From Pomphorhynchus laevis (taxonomy: Eukaryota; Acanthocephala; Palaeacanthocephala; Echinorhynchida; Pomphorhynchidae): DNA of 64,000 nt. The stretch is taken from positions 31,524 to 95,523 of the forward strand of contig WNNJ02002459.1 in NCBI GenBank assembly GCA_012934845.2, given 5' to 3'. The notes under the pieces were generated by a model. That model did no database searches and was not told where the DNA came from. It saw nothing but the letters and a program-made list of their open reading frames with translations. The translations under genes were made by a program, and so were the position numbers. Position 1 is the stretch's first letter. Each line of letters begins with the position of its first letter. Of the stretch, positions 61,857 through 64,000 are shown in pieces.

Positions 61857-64000
61857 ATGGGAAGTAATCAAGGACCTTTTTCACTGAATATCCTTCAGTG
61901 GAATTCGGGAGGTGCTTCCGCCCTTAGCCTTCTATCTGGTAGAGATGCAGATGTTATAGTCCTTCAGGAGACGCGGTCTATCCGTCTCCCCCAGGATATT
62001 ACTCGATTTATCCCTAAGCACATATACACCCACTTTACTCCTTACATAACCCCCCCTCACTCCTCTTCATCACAAGGTCTTTTAACCCTAGTAAAAAGCT
62101 CCTTAAGATCATCCCTCCTATTAAACTACTCTTGTCCAGCCCTATCTTGTTTAGCTATATCACTTTGTAAAAACGGTAAGCGTATAAGCATAGCCAATGT
62201 CTATATTCGGCCAGGAGAAATTCACAAAAACCGTGACCTCCTGGATCAAATATTGGGGAGCGGTTATGACATGTTACTTGGTGACTTCAACGACAGAACT
62301 GGTTGTTGGATTAATGCAGCACTCCGCAGAGCAAGGATCGACTATCTTATTCATAAACCACCTTCCCCAACCTTTCATTGCTCTACAACAAATTCTCTCC
62401 TCGACATATTACTGCTACATAAGATGTGGTTGTTGAAACCCATTTGATGAGCAGTCGCGTCAACAACAGACCACCTCTCATGACCTAATTCGCTGGCGGC
62501 TAGAGGACGATACGTTGCTTAGTAGAAGGTTTCACTTTGATCCTATTAGAGTGGCCTTCTTTCAGGCAGCTATCCAACTCTTCCCCAGAATTGGAATTGA
62601 GAGTTTGACCGAATTTAATTCCTACCTCTCATCGCAAGCTACCGCGATCCTTTCGACTACCTATAAAGGTCGAATATACAATCCTACTCCAACAAAGCTC
62701 AAGGTCCTAGCTAAAATGTTGCATTTTCTCAATCTCTCTGTTTCCGCCAGACATATCCTCTCGAATGAATATTGGAGCTCTAGATATAGGCTCCAGCTGA
62801 GCAGGGATAGGGCAAGCATTGCTCACCAAAACCCTTCTCAGGCTTCCTTCTAGAAGATATTCAAGAAGGAGAAATTTGTTTGCTGGAAGGATAGAGCCTT
62901 GGTTTGGATTGGTAGCATGGGCCTTGACAAAGTTTTAGAGGAGTCACTTTCCTTACACAATTATGGAGCCACTCATTCTCCCCAACCAATCCCGCCTTGG
63001 TGTGACTTCAGGAGTAGGGACTTGTCTGTTACAGATATCCTTAACTCCTGGGGACCACTCCCGGGCACCTCCAAATCCCACGCGCCACTCACCACTCGTG
63101 TCTGTCAGCTTTTGACATACAGTCAGAGAAAGGAGGTCGCCATCACAATGCTATTAGCCTCTCCGTCTGACATAGCGGAAATCAACATCAGCCGTCGAGT
63201 TTTTTTACCTAAAAAGAGATTAATCACTTGTCCTAAAGATCTGCGGCCCATCTCGATTCAAAACGCCCTCATATCCATCTACGAGAAAGCGCTTGCGCGT
63301 AGAATCCGCGTTCATTTATGTAGGCGTAATTTGATCCCACCGAGTTTTCATGGGTTTGTCAAAGGGCGCTCGGTCCATTCAGCAATTGGTGAAGTGCATC
63401 AGTTTTGTCAGGATAATAGTCATCAGCTTGCTGTGGCTGTTTTTCTTGATTTTTCAGCTGCATTTGACCGGATCTCCATTCCCTTCGTTATCTCCTCTCT
63501 CAGGTCCCTCGGGTTGCCTGCGAGAATTGTTAACAGGGTGGAGATATTGTTGTACACCAAGCGGTTCTACTATGAAGACGACCCTGATGCGCGTCAGTTC
63601 TAACCTATTACAGGTGTACCTCAAGGATCCCCACTTTCTCCTATCTTATATCTTGCTGCATCCATTGTATTATTCAAGAATTTTAAACGTGATCAACATC
63701 TAGTGGTATATGCTGATGATACCACAGCCTTGTTCTCTGGACGCAGGTGCAAAGATGTAATCTCTGACATCAGCCGTTTCTTTTTAAGATTAAAAGATCA
63801 GTTGCCCCCATCTAATCTTATTTTAAACTCCTCAAAATCACAGGTGGTTGTCTTCAATGGCGTTCCTGCCACCAAAAAGAAACTTAAGAGACTAGCACTC
63901 TCTACACTCTCCTCCATTTTGCAGCATCAACCACTCCCCATCTTCACGAGTCGAGTAAAATATCTGGGGTTCACCGTTACGGTGAATTGGTCGGCGAAAG
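61857..64000 (+). pseudogene. LINE ORF2, APE endonuclease and reverse transcriptase (I/jockey group), cut by window end
   Basis: The endonuclease part shows LNILQWNSGG, VIVLQETRS, IANVYIRPG and LLGDFND, the usual N, E, Y and D-x-N landmarks, then SPTFHC and SLLDILLL. A TGA (62,445) with a frame change precedes SHDLIRWRL, and a TAG (62,851) and a TAA (63,601) interrupt the frame later. The RT part has KDLRPISIQN, GFVKGRSVHSAI, motif A FLDFSAAFDRIS (about 63,440-63,475), motif B GVPQGSPLSPILY (63,613 on) and motif C VVYADDTTALF (63,706-63,720). LILNSSKSQVVVFNG and KYLGFTV follow, all open to the window edge. It is lightly damaged, about three lesions, and catalytic residues are kept. The 3' end lies outside. 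Confidence 0.88.

Overview
This is AT-rich, repeat-dominated animal DNA with no recognisable intact single-copy host gene. The mix of elements points to a metazoan, most likely an invertebrate. It has non-LTR retrotransposons of APE-endonuclease and restriction-like-endonuclease (RLE) types, GIY-YIG Penelope-like elements, (AT)n microsatellites, and a possible integrin-alpha-like exon. The species cannot be named from sequence alone.

1-42,870 is one long tandem array that runs off the left edge. The first four units have periods of 3942, 3942, 3942 and 3943 bases and are nearly identical (type A). Unit 5 (15,770-20,977) starts as type A and switches to a diverged type B sequence near 16,050. 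Units 6-8 (about 6.2 kb each) are type B. They carry two reverse-strand LINE pieces each: a jockey/CR1-like RT tail flanked by an 11-bp direct repeat, and an RLE-class RT tail plus endonuclease flanked by an 8-bp direct repeat. Every copy sits at the same site, so the LINEs landed first and were then amplified with the satellite. Type A units instead carry a roughly 200-bp reverse-strand tail of a third LINE within a segment of about 700 bp that B lacks. Unit 9 (39,724 to about 42,870) is the decayed right edge, where another copy of that third LINE has replaced part of the unit.

42,871-50,845 is a graveyard of LINE pieces: an RT-linker fragment, an RLE-class element with zinc finger, RT and the start of its endonuclease, a CR1/jockey-like RT tail, and short tandem repeats. 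50,846-54,568 is a Penelope-like element in the typical complex form: an inverted 3' fragment, a forward leading terminal repeat, a broken RT/GIY-YIG ORF and a trailing terminal repeat. It carries hammerhead-ribozyme-like motifs and is bounded by (AT)n. A palindrome joins it to another fragment of the satellite unit (54,671 to about 55,230).

55,231-60,616 holds a duplicated exon-like segment on the reverse strand (one copy open, one decayed), a 1.7-kb structure with 125-bp inverted ends around a second Penelope RT relic, more repeats and a LINE tail. 60,617-64,000 is the 5' part of an I/jockey-like LINE with an intact gag-like ORF1 and a lightly damaged EN-RT ORF2 that leaves the window.

The most notable structure is the higher-order macrosatellite, which records the order of LINE insertion, amplification and unequal exchange.
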